A DNA stretch of 64,000 bases from Paenibacillus mendelii (GCF_024498075.1 NZ_JANHOF010000001.1:1488001-1552000), one strand, 5' to 3'; shown: positions 9,153 through 18,758, numbered from the stretch's first letter. Program-made: numbers and translations. Notes: generated from the sequence alone by a model not told the origin.

Positions 9153-10049
9153 TTACCCTTTCAGCGATCCGATCATCATGCCTTTGACAAAATGTTTTTG
9201 TATGAACGGATAAATGATAAGTACAGGAAATGTTGAAACGACAATCAAGGAATACTTCAGCAGCTCCCTGAGCCCTTCCCGCGCCATAGCCTCCTCTACA
9301 TCGACGATCATCGAGGAATCTACCTGGTTCTGCACCAATATTTCTCTAAGCACAAGCTGCAGCGGATACATGCTCTGATCCTTCAAGTAAAGCATCGCGT
9401 TGAAGAACGAGTTCCAGTGTCCTACTGCATAAAAAAGCGTCGTAACCGCAATGATCGGCCCCGACAACGGCAGCACAATACGCCTTACGAACATGAAATC
9501 CGAGCAGCCGTCTATTTGCGCAGCCTCCAATAATTCATCCGGGAACGTGGTACGAAAATAGGTTCTGGCAATGATTACATTCCATACCCCGATCGCTCCA
9601 GGTAACAATAAGGCCCATCTCGTATTTAACAACCCCAGATCCTTTACGAGCAAATAGGAAGGGATCAGACCGCCAGAAAAGAGCATCGTAAATACGAGAA
9701 GCGCCATGATCCAATTTCGGATATAGAAATCTTTTCGTGAAAGCGGGTACGCAGCCATCAAAGTAAACACGACGTTGATAGCTGTCCCGACTCCTGTATA
9801 GAACAGCGAATTCACAAAGCTTGTCCCAATCAGCTTGTGCTTGAATACCGCTTGGTACCCTTCCAGCGAAAAGTCGACCGGCCACAGCCACACCTTCCCC
9901 GACATGACGGATTCAGGCGAGCTGATTGAGGCGCTTACTATGAAAACCAACGGATACAGCACCGATACGGTAAAAAGGAAGAGCGTAGTATTAACTACAA
10001 TATTGAACAACCGATCTCCATTCGACTCTTTAATTGCCTTGCTTTTCAT
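9153..10049 (-). CDS. Carbohydrate ABC transporter permease, LplC/YtcP-like
   Basis: A 298-residue inner-membrane protein with about six hydrophobic segments, the first at residues 13-35. The cytosolic EAA loop ('DELLEAAQIDGCSDFMFVRR') that docks on the ATPase is clear, and the end 'QKHFVKGMMIGSLKG' is the typical LplC/YtcP tail. GGGGGAGAGAG directly precedes the ATG. It follows the other permease by 12 bases and should form a heterodimeric channel with it. Confidence 0.93.
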   Translation of the reverse strand: MKSKAIKESNGDRLFNIVVNTTLFLFTVSVLYPLVFIVSASISSPESVMSGKVWLWPVDFSLEGYQAVFKHKLIGTSFVNSLFYTGVGTAINVVFTLMAAYPLSRKDFYIRNWIMALLVFTMLFSGGLIPSYLLVKDLGLLNTRWALLLPGAIGVWNVIIARTYFRTTFPDELLEAAQIDGCSDFMFVRRIVLPLSGPIIAVTTLFYAVGHWNSFFNAMLYLKDQSMYPLQLVLREILVQNQVDSSMIVDVEEAMAREGLRELLKYSLIVVSTFPVLIIYPFIQKHFVKGMMIGSLKG

Positions 10050-10061
10050 CTCTCTCCCCCT

Positions 10062-11024
10062 TTACCAAAGGCCTTCTTGTCCGACTTTTTTCGAGAGCCG
10101 ATTGACAAAGAGAAGCAGGACCAGGCTAATGACGGATTTAAACAGTCCGATTGCCGTTGAATAAGAATAATTGATTACCGTTGATGCAAGCCCCACCTTA
10201 TACACATAGGTATCGATCACTTCCGACACGTTCAGATTGAGTGGATTTTGCATAAGCAGCACCTTCTCGAATCCCGTGTCCAATATCCGACCCGTATCCA
10301 GAATAAGCAGAATGACCGCAATGGGAAGTATCCCTGGCAAATCAATATGCATCATGCGCCGAGCCTTGCTCGCTCCGTCCATCACTGCCGCTTCATGAAG
10401 CGAGGGATCAATCGAGCTCAATGCAGCCAAGTAAATAATGCAGGAAAACCCGACATTTTGCCAAAGCCCGGACCACACGTATATGGATGTAAAGTATCCC
10501 GGATTGCCTAGAAAATTGATCGGCTCCATGCCCATAAACTGCAGGATACTGTTAACCACGCCCGTACGCGGGTCCAGCACTTGAAAAATTATGCCGACCA
10601 TGACAACTACCGAAATAAAGTGCGGAGCGTATGTAATCATTTGCACGGACTTCTTGAAGAACGCGTGCTTCACATAGTTAAGGCATAGTGCCAGCAAAAT
10701 CGGAAACGGAAAACCGACCAGCAGCTGGTAGAGGCTTAACCAGATCGTGTTTTTCATGATGCGCCAGAACTCGTACGATTCGAAAAACCGTTGAAAATAT
10801 TTGAGACCGACCCACTCGCTTCCTATGATCCCTTTGGTAGGCACGAAGTTTTTGAACGCGATGAGCGCGCCATACATGGGCACATACTTGAAAATCACGA
10901 TGTACAGGACAGGAAGGAGCATCAACACGTACAGCTGCCAACCTTTTTTCATGCTGCGAAGCAACGCATTTCCACTTTTGGAGGTCGTCAAGTCTACATG
11001 ATGCCTTTCCCTGCTCATATCCAA
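10062..11024 (-). CDS. Carbohydrate ABC transporter permease, LplB/YteP-like
   Basis: A 320-residue inner-membrane permease. After a polar N-terminus come hydrophobic segments beginning 'LYVLMLLPVLYIVIFKYVPM', the motif 'LIAFKNF' and an EAA loop ('PSLHEAAVMDGASKARRMM'). The start used is TTG at 11024, seven bases after GGGAGA; an ATG at 11018 is the alternative but is too far from that site. It is the first importer gene after the sensor kinase, separated by about 107 bases that probably contain its promoter. Confidence 0.92.
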   Translation of the reverse strand: MDMSRERHHVDLTTSKSGNALLRSMKKGWQLYVLMLLPVLYIVIFKYVPMYGALIAFKNFVPTKGIIGSEWVGLKYFQRFFESYEFWRIMKNTIWLSLYQLLVGFPFPILLALCLNYVKHAFFKKSVQMITYAPHFISVVVMVGIIFQVLDPRTGVVNSILQFMGMEPINFLGNPGYFTSIYVWSGLWQNVGFSCIIYLAALSSIDPSLHEAAVMDGASKARRMMHIDLPGILPIAVILLILDTGRILDTGFEKVLLMQNPLNLNVSEVIDTYVYKVGLASTVINYSYSTAIGLFKSVISLVLLLFVNRLSKKVGQEGLW

Positions 11025-11131
11025 TTCTAAATCTCCCTTCTTCGAATGTTGTAAGCTGCTGCAACTTGATTACATATTAGCTCCGCTGCGACTGGTATAC
11101 ATCATCAAAATTTATGGTCATATGAACGATT

Positions 11132-12946
11132 TTACGTTATCGATAACTTGCCGGTCGTTTGAGCGGCAGGCATCCGAAGCAGGACTGTAGTCCCTTCTCC
11201 AAGCACGCTGTTAATGGCCAGCCCGTACTCGTCCCCGAATACCATCCGTATCCGGCTATGGACGTTTAATAATCCGATCCCGCTATCAGTTTCGGACTTA
11301 CTACCGAGCATTTGCGAGGGCTCATGCCTCATCAGCCTGCTTTGTATCTCTGACAAACGCTCGGCAGACATGCCAACTCCGTTATCCGAAATCACGATCA
11401 GGAATAAATCGTCCTCAAGCTTGGCATCGATTTTAATCGTATGGTACTCATCTATGCCATCAGGAAAAGCATGTTTAAAAGCATTTTCTACGACAGGCTG
11501 CAGTGTCAGTGTGACCATCTTCTCCAGAAGAAGCTCGGATGGAATGGCGATATCTAGCGGAAACTCCCGTTCAAAGCGATGGTTCATGATCGTCATATAG
11601 TGGAGCAAATGCTTCAGTTCATTGGCAACCGTAACCTCTTCGAGATCCGTTCGAATCGCATAGCGAAGCATATAGGCTAGAGCCCTCACAATTTCTCTTA
11701 TTTCTTTGGAATCTTGTATGATGGCATAGCTGACGATCGTTTCTAACGTGTTGTACATGAAATGGGGATTGATTTGCAGCTGCAAGGCCTGAAACTCCGC
11801 CGTTTTTCGATGCAGAAGATTCGCCCTGTTTTCCAATTCCGTCTTGTACACTTGATCCACTAAACCGGACAATCGATCCACCATGATGTTATAACTTAGA
11901 ATAAGCCTGTCCCGTTCGTCTTTCTTGCCGAGCAGAGGAACACGCGTCCAATTTCCTTTTTCCGTTTCGCGCATGGCCGCGACTAGTAATTGAATCGGCT
12001 TGGTAATTGATCTGCCGAATTTGAAGGCTACGAGCAGCGCAGCGAAGCATGTCAGAATCGCGGATACGATTGTCGTTTGTCTGACGTTCATGATCGGTTT
12101 TCTCGTCTCCGCAAGCGAGGTGGTGGCAACAAGCGTCCAGCCGGAATATTCCGATCTCTTGTTATAGAAGACGCGGCTAATTCCTTCATGCTCGGATATG
12201 ACAGACGAGTTTTGATGATCCATGATCAGCGTAAACAAATCGCCGTCCAGCTGTTTGCCGATCTTATCGGAGTTGGGATGGAAAATAATTCTTCCTCTAT
12301 CGTTTACAATAAAGAAATACCCGCTGTCACCAAGATGAATGTCCTCCCATAGCGTTTTTAACTCCTCGATCCTCAATTCGATACCCAATATTCCCTTAAA
12401 TGCTTTCGAGGTTTGCCGATTGGCAATTTTCCGCGTCAACGCAACCGTTCCGTCTACAAAGCTGTAATCCATAACCGTCATCCGTCCGTCTTCTCTGGTT
12501 TGCTGCTTCAGTTCTTCAAGACTGTCCTGAATAACCTCATCTTTGGAGGCGGTAACATTGTTGATATCCGATATGATTTTCCCGTTGTAGCTGAGCAAAT
12601 ATACCATAACAATTTCAGGATTGATGATCATGACGGGACGGATTACCCGCTCAATCATTTCATTGGACTTCGAGTAATATTGAAAGGCGTTTTTGGCGTC
12701 AAGCTCAAGAAATTCTTTAACAAGCGAGGAAGTAAGCACGGAAAGGGTCGCACGCTCGTATTTTTCCAGATAGAGGTCCGTGTGGTGCAAGGCATTATTC
12801 ACCAGCTGCGTCAACATATCCTTATTGTAGCGCTCCAACTCGGCGGATGAACGGACGTATATAGAGACGCTCGTAATCGTGAGGGCAAATAGAATCAGAA
12901 CGACAAAGCTCGTAAAAATTTTGAAAGCCAAATTCGATCTGAACAT
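11132..12946 (-). CDS. Sensor histidine kinase, YesM family
   Basis: A 604-residue membrane sensor. A first membrane segment (about 10-32) is followed by an extracellular Cache-like region to about residue 275, a second membrane segment ('TTIVSAILTCFAALLVAF'), a HAMP linker and a His-kinase domain with the YesM-type box 'LQINPHFMYNTLE' (phosphorylated His) and the ATPase motifs 'ENAFKHAF', 'DNGVGMS' and 'GIGLLNVHSRI'. Its start shares one base with the stop of the response regulator gene (TAATG), so the two are co-translated. Together they probably sense an external sugar and control the importer and fucosidase genes downstream. Confidence 0.93.
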   Translation of the reverse strand: MFRSNLAFKIFTSFVVLILFALTITSVSIYVRSSAELERYNKDMLTQLVNNALHHTDLYLEKYERATLSVLTSSLVKEFLELDAKNAFQYYSKSNEMIERVIRPVMIINPEIVMVYLLSYNGKIISDINNVTASKDEVIQDSLEELKQQTREDGRMTVMDYSFVDGTVALTRKIANRQTSKAFKGILGIELRIEELKTLWEDIHLGDSGYFFIVNDRGRIIFHPNSDKIGKQLDGDLFTLIMDHQNSSVISEHEGISRVFYNKRSEYSGWTLVATTSLAETRKPIMNVRQTTIVSAILTCFAALLVAFKFGRSITKPIQLLVAAMRETEKGNWTRVPLLGKKDERDRLILSYNIMVDRLSGLVDQVYKTELENRANLLHRKTAEFQALQLQINPHFMYNTLETIVSYAIIQDSKEIREIVRALAYMLRYAIRTDLEEVTVANELKHLLHYMTIMNHRFEREFPLDIAIPSELLLEKMVTLTLQPVVENAFKHAFPDGIDEYHTIKIDAKLEDDLFLIVISDNGVGMSAERLSEIQSRLMRHEPSQMLGSKSETDSGIGLLNVHSRIRMVFGDEYGLAINSVLGEGTTVLLRMPAAQTTGKLSIT

Positions 12947-13965
12947 TACTTGATCCCCATCATGGTCCGGTATTCGGTCGGCGAATATCCGGTCATCCGT
13001 TTGAAAACTTTATGAAAATATGTATAGTTGGGAAAGCCGACCTCAAGTCCGACATCCACTACTTTGTACTGCGGCATCTCCAGCAATGTTCTCGCAAGCT
13101 CGATACGTTTGCGCATACGGTATTGCACAAACGATTCTTTGGCTATTTTCTTGAAATAATGACTGAAATACGCGGGCGTTAACCCGATCTTCTCCGCAAT
13201 GTTCTCCAGACTGACATCCTCTTTAATATGCAAGTCGATATACTGAATCGCTTCATCGAATAGCTTCTTTTGGTTTCCGCCTCTGTAATCGACAATTTGT
13301 TTGGCAATCTCGCGAATCGCGTTCTGAAAATATTCGGCTCCCTCATGGATGCTTAATACGGAGACGACGTTATGCGGCAAGGCAATTGTAATGCCTCGTG
13401 CTTGAAGCCTTCTTAACAAAATATCCAGTCCGTCGGAAACGAGCTGTTGACATTGACTCACTTGAACGCCTTCTTCCGCGTAAGTTGTCTTCCAACGCTC
13501 GAGCAATTCCGCCAGCCGGCAATCATCCAATGTCCATATCGCCTCCTCCGCTTCCTTCAGCCACTCTTCGTACAAAGAAAGAGAAACGGAGGTATGTTTA
13601 CGCAAAGAAAGCAGCTTATCCAGAACCGGATAGAGCTCCGTTTCTGTAACCGGTTTCAATAAATACTCCTTAACTCCGTAGGAAATGCATTGCTTCGCAT
13701 AATGGAAATCATCGTAACCGGATATGATGACGACGCTCGTATTCGTCTTTGTTTCATGGATCGTTTTACTAAGCTCCAAGCCATCCATTTTGGGCATCCG
13801 GATGTCGGTTAGCACGATGTCCGGAGAAACATGCTGCATTGTTTGAATAGCGTCATGCCCATTATTCGCGGAATACACTTCCAGCGCGGCATCATATTGC
13901 TTCACTAGTTTTATGAAGCCTTTCCGAATCATCGGTTCGTCGTCTACAATAAGGACTCGCTGCAT
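12946..13965 (-). CDS. Response regulator, YesN family (receiver plus AraC-type HTH)
   Basis: A 339-residue cytosolic regulator. The receiver domain starts 'VLIVDDEPMIRKGF' and has its phosphorylated Asp in 'PDIVLTDIRMPKMDG' near residue 54. The C-terminal 100 residues are an AraC-type DNA-binding domain ('LENIAEKIGLTPAYFSHYFK', 'VVDVGLEVGFPNYTYFHKVF'). GAGAGGTG before ATG 13965 decides the start; the upstream in-frame ATG 13986 has no site. It heads the operon ahead of its kinase and is the likely activator of the importer promoter near 11025-11131. Confidence 0.93.
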   Translation of the reverse strand: MQRVLIVDDEPMIRKGFIKLVKQYDAALEVYSANNGHDAIQTMQHVSPDIVLTDIRMPKMDGLELSKTIHETKTNTSVVIISGYDDFHYAKQCISYGVKEYLLKPVTETELYPVLDKLLSLRKHTSVSLSLYEEWLKEAEEAIWTLDDCRLAELLERWKTTYAEEGVQVSQCQQLVSDGLDILLRRLQARGITIALPHNVVSVLSIHEGAEYFQNAIREIAKQIVDYRGGNQKKLFDEAIQYIDLHIKEDVSLENIAEKIGLTPAYFSHYFKKIAKESFVQYRMRKRIELARTLLEMPQYKVVDVGLEVGFPNYTYFHKVFKRMTGYSPTEYRTMMGIK

Positions 13966-13993
13966 AGGAATGCACCTCTCTATCATGATAAAA

Positions 13994-14039
13994 GCTCACC
14001 TCATTGTCAGCGATTAGGGCGCCGACAATATAGGTGAGC
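13994..14039 (-). terminator. Intrinsic terminator after second sulfatase gene
   Basis: GCTCACCT (13994-14001) pairs with AGGTGAGC (14032-14039), and the inner ATTGTC/GACAAT arms extend the stem. On the minus strand it is followed by TTTTATC. It separates the 14089 sulfatase from the two-component operon. Confidence 0.82.
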
Positions 14040-14088
14040 GTAGCACAAAACATACCGGAACGTCTGCCATTCTGCCCGTGGAAAAATA

Positions 14089-15447
14089 TTACACAAACAA
14101 TTCGGCGTAAGGATCACGGACTCGCTTCATCCAGGCAGCCAGTTCCTGCTCAAGCATATCCATTTGCGGCCGGTATCGGGGATTGGAGGCCAGATTGTTC
14201 AACTCCCACGGATCGTTCGCAAGGTCAAACAATTGCACGTAATCGCTTCCTTGACCCGTGTCCGCCGAACGGCGGTAACGGATCATTTTGTAGCGATCGT
14301 CCTTCACCATGCGTTGAATATCTTTATATAAGGAATATACAGTATTCCTTCCCTTGTCCGTCTCGCCTTGGAGCAAAGCTTTCATGCTCCTTCCCTCGAT
14401 ATTAGCAGGCACTTCAATGCCCGATAGATCGCACAAGGTCGGAAAAATATCAAACTGATAGACATTCGCTTCGATGCGCTGCTGCGCAGGGACCCCGGGT
14501 CCTTTGATCAAACATGGTACACGAATGCTGTGATCATACATATTTTGTTTGCCGAACAAGGCATGCTGACCTACGGCAAGGCCGTGATCCGACGTATAGA
14601 CGATCAGCGTGTTATCCTCTTTTCCGCTTGCGGTCAGTGTTTGCAATACTTTACCAATATGATCGTCCATATGGGAAATCATCGCGTAATAATCGGCAAT
14701 ATGCTGACGAACCTCCCCTTGCTTGCGCGGATATGCGGCCAGTTTCTCGTCACGGATATCGAGTTCTCCGTTATCGAATGGATGCTCCTCCATATAGCTT
14801 GGGGGTAGCTGCAAGCTCTCCGGGTCGTACATGCTGGCATACGGCTCGGGTGCCGTTCTCGGATCATGCGGAGACGTATAAGCTAAATAAAGGAAAAAAG
14901 GGGCCTCACTATCGTATAGCTCTATAAAATCGATAGCCGAATCCGTAAATAGATCCGTCGAAAATTTCATTTCGAGCCTACGTGCTTCAGGCGGATATAG
15001 TCCGTCTGCGTTGTAATCGAAAACGGGCACCTGCCGATGATCGCTCATCCCTCCGAAAAAAAGGGCATCGCCGCTGCAGAAGCCGGCGGAGAAGCTGGCC
15101 AAATCGTTGTGCCACTTGCCGATCGCGTGCGTATTGTAGCCATGTGCACGGAACCATGACGGCATCGTAGCCGCTCCTTGACGAATGACATTTGTTCTCG
15201 CATGATCGCCGATTTTCTGGCTTTCCGTTGCCTGAAAAATATGAGTGCCCGTATTTACGCAAGCTCTGCAGGGAACGCAAACGGCACCGTCGACTCCTCC
15301 GATAATATGGGTCGCAGCCATCATTGTACCAGAACCGGCCAAAGCATCCAGCACCGGCGTTTGTACCGCCCTATCGCCGGCTACCCCGAAAGCGTTATAC
15401 CGGTGATCGTCAGCAATGATGAAGATTACATTAGGTCTCGCAGCCAT
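14089..15447 (-). CDS. Sulfatase-like hydrolase (formylglycine type)
   Basis: A 452-residue member of the alkaline phosphatase/sulfatase superfamily. 'NVIFIIADDHRY' provides the metal-binding Asp pair and 'AVCVPCRACVNTG' contains a CxPxR core (Cys57) suited to formylglycine formation; the extra Cys after the Pro is unusual compared with the first sulfatase (CSPSR). 'AIGKWHND' and 'TSPHDPR' supply the later Lys/His motifs. No signal peptide, so probably cytosolic. AAGGAGGAG five bases before ATG 15447 fixes the start. It is divergent from an AraC gene 85 bases away that likely regulates it. Substrate is probably a sulfated sugar different from that of the 4283 sulfatase. Confidence 0.9.
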   Translation of the reverse strand: MAARPNVIFIIADDHRYNAFGVAGDRAVQTPVLDALAGSGTMMAATHIIGGVDGAVCVPCRACVNTGTHIFQATESQKIGDHARTNVIRQGAATMPSWFRAHGYNTHAIGKWHNDLASFSAGFCSGDALFFGGMSDHRQVPVFDYNADGLYPPEARRLEMKFSTDLFTDSAIDFIELYDSEAPFFLYLAYTSPHDPRTAPEPYASMYDPESLQLPPSYMEEHPFDNGELDIRDEKLAAYPRKQGEVRQHIADYYAMISHMDDHIGKVLQTLTASGKEDNTLIVYTSDHGLAVGQHALFGKQNMYDHSIRVPCLIKGPGVPAQQRIEANVYQFDIFPTLCDLSGIEVPANIEGRSMKALLQGETDKGRNTVYSLYKDIQRMVKDDRYKMIRYRRSADTGQGSDYVQLFDLANDPWELNNLASNPRYRPQMDMLEQELAAWMKRVRDPYAELFV

Positions 15448-15532
15448 AAGCTCCTCCTTGAATTCCATGTCATGATGGCTATAATTATAGACGTCATGGT
15501 TTGCAATCTACATGGCATAAAGGAGGAATCGC

Positions 15533-16399
15533 ATGTCAAAAAGTCTAATGAATCACGAGGCTTCCGTCTTCTTGGACTCCCTTCTTCATTTGGCGCTTTC
15601 CACACAAATGTTCCCTATCCATACTTGCTTTAACGTGACGGTTCCCTCATCTTGGCGCATCGAGGAACGCGTGCTCGATGAGATTCATATTTTGTATGTC
15701 AGAAGCGGACGCGTCACGTATCAGATTGACGGCGATCCGGTGAAGCTTACGGCAGGCAACCTGCTGTTTCTGTCCGACGGTATGGTACATTCGGCGTACA
15801 GGGATCTAAACGAACCTTTAAGCATCATCCCGATTCGATTCAAAATAAGCCAATATGGGGATGATAACGGGAATTTCTTCACAACGCCGATCCCATGCTA
15901 CTTCTCCTTCCTGCCGCGGGACACGCATAAATTCCGCTTGCTGTTCGAGGCAATTCACCGCCATTATTGTCTTCCTCCTTCCATAAGAAGGGATGCATTG
16001 TGTCACTCTTCCATCTGCCAAGCTTTGGCCGAAATGTCTCTTGAACTGGAAGTATTCGAACCATGCAAGCCAATTCATCCTGCCATCCTGCAGATCAAGA
16101 ACCATATGGATACGAATCCGGCCGACCGGCTTTCGGTGAAAGAGCTGGTTGCTCAATCCGGACTAACGCCCAAGTATTGCTCGCAGTTGTTTCAACAATT
16201 GTTCGGTCTAACTATCAAGGCGTATCAGATCAAAGCTCGTATCGAATACGCTCGTTATTTGCTGGAGCATTCGGATCAATCCGTCAAAGAAATTTCGTTT
16301 CATCTCGGTTATCCCGACCCCTTCGTTTTCTCAAAGCAGTACAAAGCCGTCACGGGTATAGCGCCTTCCAGAACGCTGCGGGAGGGGCCCTTTAAATAG
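15533..16399 (+). CDS. AraC family transcriptional regulator
   Basis: A 288-residue one-component regulator. Its N-terminal cupin shows 'EIHILYVRSGRVTYQIDG' and 'LTAGNLLFLSDGMVHSAY'; the C-terminal AraC domain has 'VKELVAQSGLTPKYCSQLF' and 'VKEISFHLGYPDPFVFSKQYK'. AAGGAGGAATCGC precedes the ATG. It is transcribed divergently from the neighbouring sulfatase and shares an 85-base promoter region with it, so local control of sulfatase expression is the simplest reading. Confidence 0.88.
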   Translation: MSKSLMNHEASVFLDSLLHLALSTQMFPIHTCFNVTVPSSWRIEERVLDEIHILYVRSGRVTYQIDGDPVKLTAGNLLFLSDGMVHSAYRDLNEPLSIIPIRFKISQYGDDNGNFFTTPIPCYFSFLPRDTHKFRLLFEAIHRHYCLPPSIRRDALCHSSICQALAEMSLELEVFEPCKPIHPAILQIKNHMDTNPADRLSVKELVAQSGLTPKYCSQLFQQLFGLTIKAYQIKARIEYARYLLEHSDQSVKEISFHLGYPDPFVFSKQYKAVTGIAPSRTLREGPFK

Positions 16400-16484
16400 C
16401 TTGCCAACAATGCGATGTGCATTTTAATAAATCGCTGCTATTTGAATTTCATTCCAATGTGTATATGGTTTATAGCTATATAAG

Positions 16485-16521
16485 AAAACAGACGTCCGGG
16501 CTTAACGAAATCGTCTGTTTT
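16485..16521. terminator. Intrinsic terminator between convergent genes
   Basis: AAAACAGACG (16485-16494) pairs perfectly with CGTCTGTTTT (16512-16521). It lies between the convergent AraC gene and the Gfo/Idh gene ending at 16598, and has T-rich flanks on the plus side. Confidence 0.7.
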
Positions 16522-16597
16522 GGGTTGAGGCGGGCTTTCTGTACTGAAATAGGCTCGATACAATTATTGCCGCTCGCAATATTGGTGTCCTTCCAAC

Positions 16598-17833
16598 CTA
16601 AACTTTCTCCTTCACCTCGAACCCAGAAGGCAGCTGAAAACGACTATAGTCCTCCATGCGCACAGGCGTGGTTGGCGAAGCCCATGCGAATGAACATTCC
16701 GAAAAAAGTACTCCTCGTTCAGTAATCTCTTTCATCCGTGCCGACAACCTTGGCAGCAGGCATACAGAAGATTGACCTTCTTCCCGTTCCACAATGAATT
16801 CAGCTGGAATCCGCCGAACGGCTAAGGAGGACTCATAAGCGCCGTTGGATACGAGGACGAAGCTCCGGCAAGCGTCAATCGGTGAAAACAGAGGCATGTC
16901 GTTATCCTCGATCGCCTGCATCAGGTTCAGATACATGCCGCACATCATATTCTCACTTCCATAGGAACAAACCTCTTCCTCATGACCATGGCGGATCATC
17001 AGCTTATTATCGTAGGACCAGCTCATTTCACCATCCGTCCCGGTGACCGAAATAGAAGGAATCTCGTCGTTCTCATGGCACAGCATCGCGTAATAGGAGA
17101 CGGTAGCGCCGCCAACGGTACGGATGCGCATACAGGATATGTCATCGCCTTCGATCTCATTCACGTGATACAGCTCCGCTTGCACCGATTCGGGCAGCAT
17201 GAGGGAAGGATCCGCGGCTCCCGCGGCAAGCAGACAATTATTCAATAAATGGGCAAGCGGATTGTTAAACGTTCCATCCAGCACATATTGTCCACGATGA
17301 GTAAGCTTGCCCGCCCACGGGGTTCGATCATAATAAGCTCTCGACCGCTTCCACATGCCGACACCGGTTACCTGCGAGACTTGTCCGATCTCTCCGGCGC
17401 GAAGACGCGCCAGCAGCTCCTTGAATGCCGAACCCGCCGTGTGCTGGAAATTCACCTGGCACAATCGGCCGCTAGCCCGCTGAGCTGCAATCATTGCATC
17501 TATGTCCTGTATCGTTACCGCGGGCGGCTTCTCCACTAGTACGTGGAAGCCCATCTCCATCACCCGGATGCACATTGCCTTATGTGCTGCGATCGGCGTC
17601 GCGATCACGACGAAGTCGACTTCCGGATGCTCCGCAAGCATATGCTCATAATCTATGTAATGAGTGGCGCCGTTCGCGGTCAATTGATCAAAATATTCCT
17701 GATGGGCAACCGTATTCAGTTCTGCAAAAGCGGTGACTTCTACCACCCCTTCATGGGCCAAATCCATAAGCACGTTGACATGCGCTGCACCGAAGCCCCC
17801 AATACCAATAATTGCGGCACGATAGGTTCTCAT
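16598..17833 (-). CDS. Gfo/Idh/MocA family oxidoreductase
   Basis: A 411-residue predicted NAD(P)-dependent dehydrogenase. 'AAIIGIGGFGAAHVN' is the Rossmann GxGxxG loop, and 'GFHVLVEKPPAVTIQD' has the classical E-K-P motif that the tandem pair at 1.5-4 kb lacks, so this copy looks catalytically orthodox. GGAGGG lies eight bases before ATG 17833; a TTG three bases further upstream is an alternative. It appears monocistronic, with the converging AraC gene on the other side. Substrate unknown. Confidence 0.87.
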   Translation of the reverse strand: MRTYRAAIIGIGGFGAAHVNVLMDLAHEGVVEVTAFAELNTVAHQEYFDQLTANGATHYIDYEHMLAEHPEVDFVVIATPIAAHKAMCIRVMEMGFHVLVEKPPAVTIQDIDAMIAAQRASGRLCQVNFQHTAGSAFKELLARLRAGEIGQVSQVTGVGMWKRSRAYYDRTPWAGKLTHRGQYVLDGTFNNPLAHLLNNCLLAAGAADPSLMLPESVQAELYHVNEIEGDDISCMRIRTVGGATVSYYAMLCHENDEIPSISVTGTDGEMSWSYDNKLMIRHGHEEEVCSYGSENMMCGMYLNLMQAIEDNDMPLFSPIDACRSFVLVSNGAYESSLAVRRIPAEFIVEREEGQSSVCLLPRLSARMKEITERGVLFSECSFAWASPTTPVRMEDYSRFQLPSGFEVKEKV

Positions 17834-18097
17834 CAATGATTCCCTCCAATTGAGTGACGATTCCAGTGTTAAGGGTGCGGAAAAGGTTATGATCGGCGGA
17901 TCTCACTCTTCAGCCCTAAGATTCGACAGCAAGTTCCATATTCCTTCCATTTGAATGTTCTGTGCGTGTAAGAAGTCGCCACCAAGTGATTAGAACCACA
18001 CAAAAAATCGCTCGGATAAGCCGAACAGTTTTATCAACTGTACCTCAATGTGCGCTGCGAGCCTATACCGGATGCGCAAAGATCCAATAATTAATAA

Positions 18098-18135
18098 ATG
18101 AACCGGCCACATTGTATCTGTGATCGGTTCATTTA
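18098..18135. repeat. Hairpin repeat, copy A
   Basis: AATGAACCG and CGGTTCATT form a 9-bp stem around a loop containing CACATTGTATCTG. A related element with the same loop sequence lies at 20073-20106 in the same orientation. The loop is conserved as well as the stem, so this is more than a chance terminator. It overlaps the end of the zeta-toxin pseudogene. Confidence 0.6.
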
Positions 18136-18589
18136 TGTTGGGAATATTCAATATGCAGTTGTTGCTCGATTGCTTTTACCCATGTCGGAATTGGGACTTC
18201 CCGGTATCTCATAGCTTTACTGTCAGCATCAGCTTCCAAAACAATCTCACCGCCTGACGAAAATCCCCCAACCCTACATAGAACATGATTACCTCAAAAC
18301 CGTTATCTTTTGCCTCACGCATCTGACGAATGACATTACCGCCTGCCAGAGTCGTCTCTACTGAAAAATCTCGCTTGTTACGATTGCAATCCCTAGCCAA
18401 CTTGATTGCTTCTTTTCCTGCTGATATCTTACGTCGCTCTGGGTTTTTATTATCAATCCCGCGAGCTAATGCATCTGGATCAATATTAACACTTACTCCA
18501 AGTCGGTCTATAATTAGATTACGGATCGTACTCTTACCACTGCCATTGCTCCCTGCAAAAATAAACATAACTGCATTTGGCTCATCCAT
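18129..18589 (-). pseudogene. Zeta-toxin family kinase, internally deleted and frameshifted
   Basis: The first 105 or so residues are a normal zeta-toxin P-loop kinase: 'FIFAGSNGSGKSTIRN' (Walker A), 'NIDPDALARG' and 'KRDFSVETTLAGG'. After 'FYVGLGDF' the frame runs into an unrelated tail ending at 18209. A typical zeta C-terminus ('IVLEADADSKAMRYREV' and 'PTWVKAIEQQ') continues in another frame to a stop at 18129. So a central block is missing and the ends are out of frame. ATG 18589 overlaps the stop of the small upstream ORF by eight bases (ATGGATGA). Zeta kinases act on UDP-N-acetylglucosamine or related sugars; this copy is probably dead. A sequencing error cannot explain the loss of the middle segment. 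Confidence 0.75.
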
Positions 18590-18758
18590 GAGAAAGATCT
18601 CTTTCATCTATTCTTTCAACGTCACCATTATTGTACTCTCTCACAAAATGACCTTCTCTTGTCATATAAACAATATAGGTGCCATTTGCTTTAGCGTCCA
18701 GTTTGGCGCGATCACCCGTTAAATTAATTAACTTACTCAGATCCTTTGTGCGATTCAT
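18582..18758 (-). CDS. Small protein, possible antitoxin partner of the zeta-toxin pseudogene
   Basis: An intact 58-residue ORF (begins MNRTKDLSKLINLTGD, ends in ERDLSHG) with GGAAGGTGG ahead of its ATG. It is rich in charged residues, contains a beta-like stretch 'GTYIVYMTREGHFVREY', and its stop overlaps the toxin start by eight bases, the arrangement of toxin-antitoxin pairs with the antitoxin first. I do not recognise a named antitoxin family in it. It may be an orphan antitoxin left after loss of the toxin. Confidence 0.6.
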   Translation of the reverse strand: MNRTKDLSKLINLTGDRAKLDAKANGTYIVYMTREGHFVREYNNGDVERIDERDLSHG

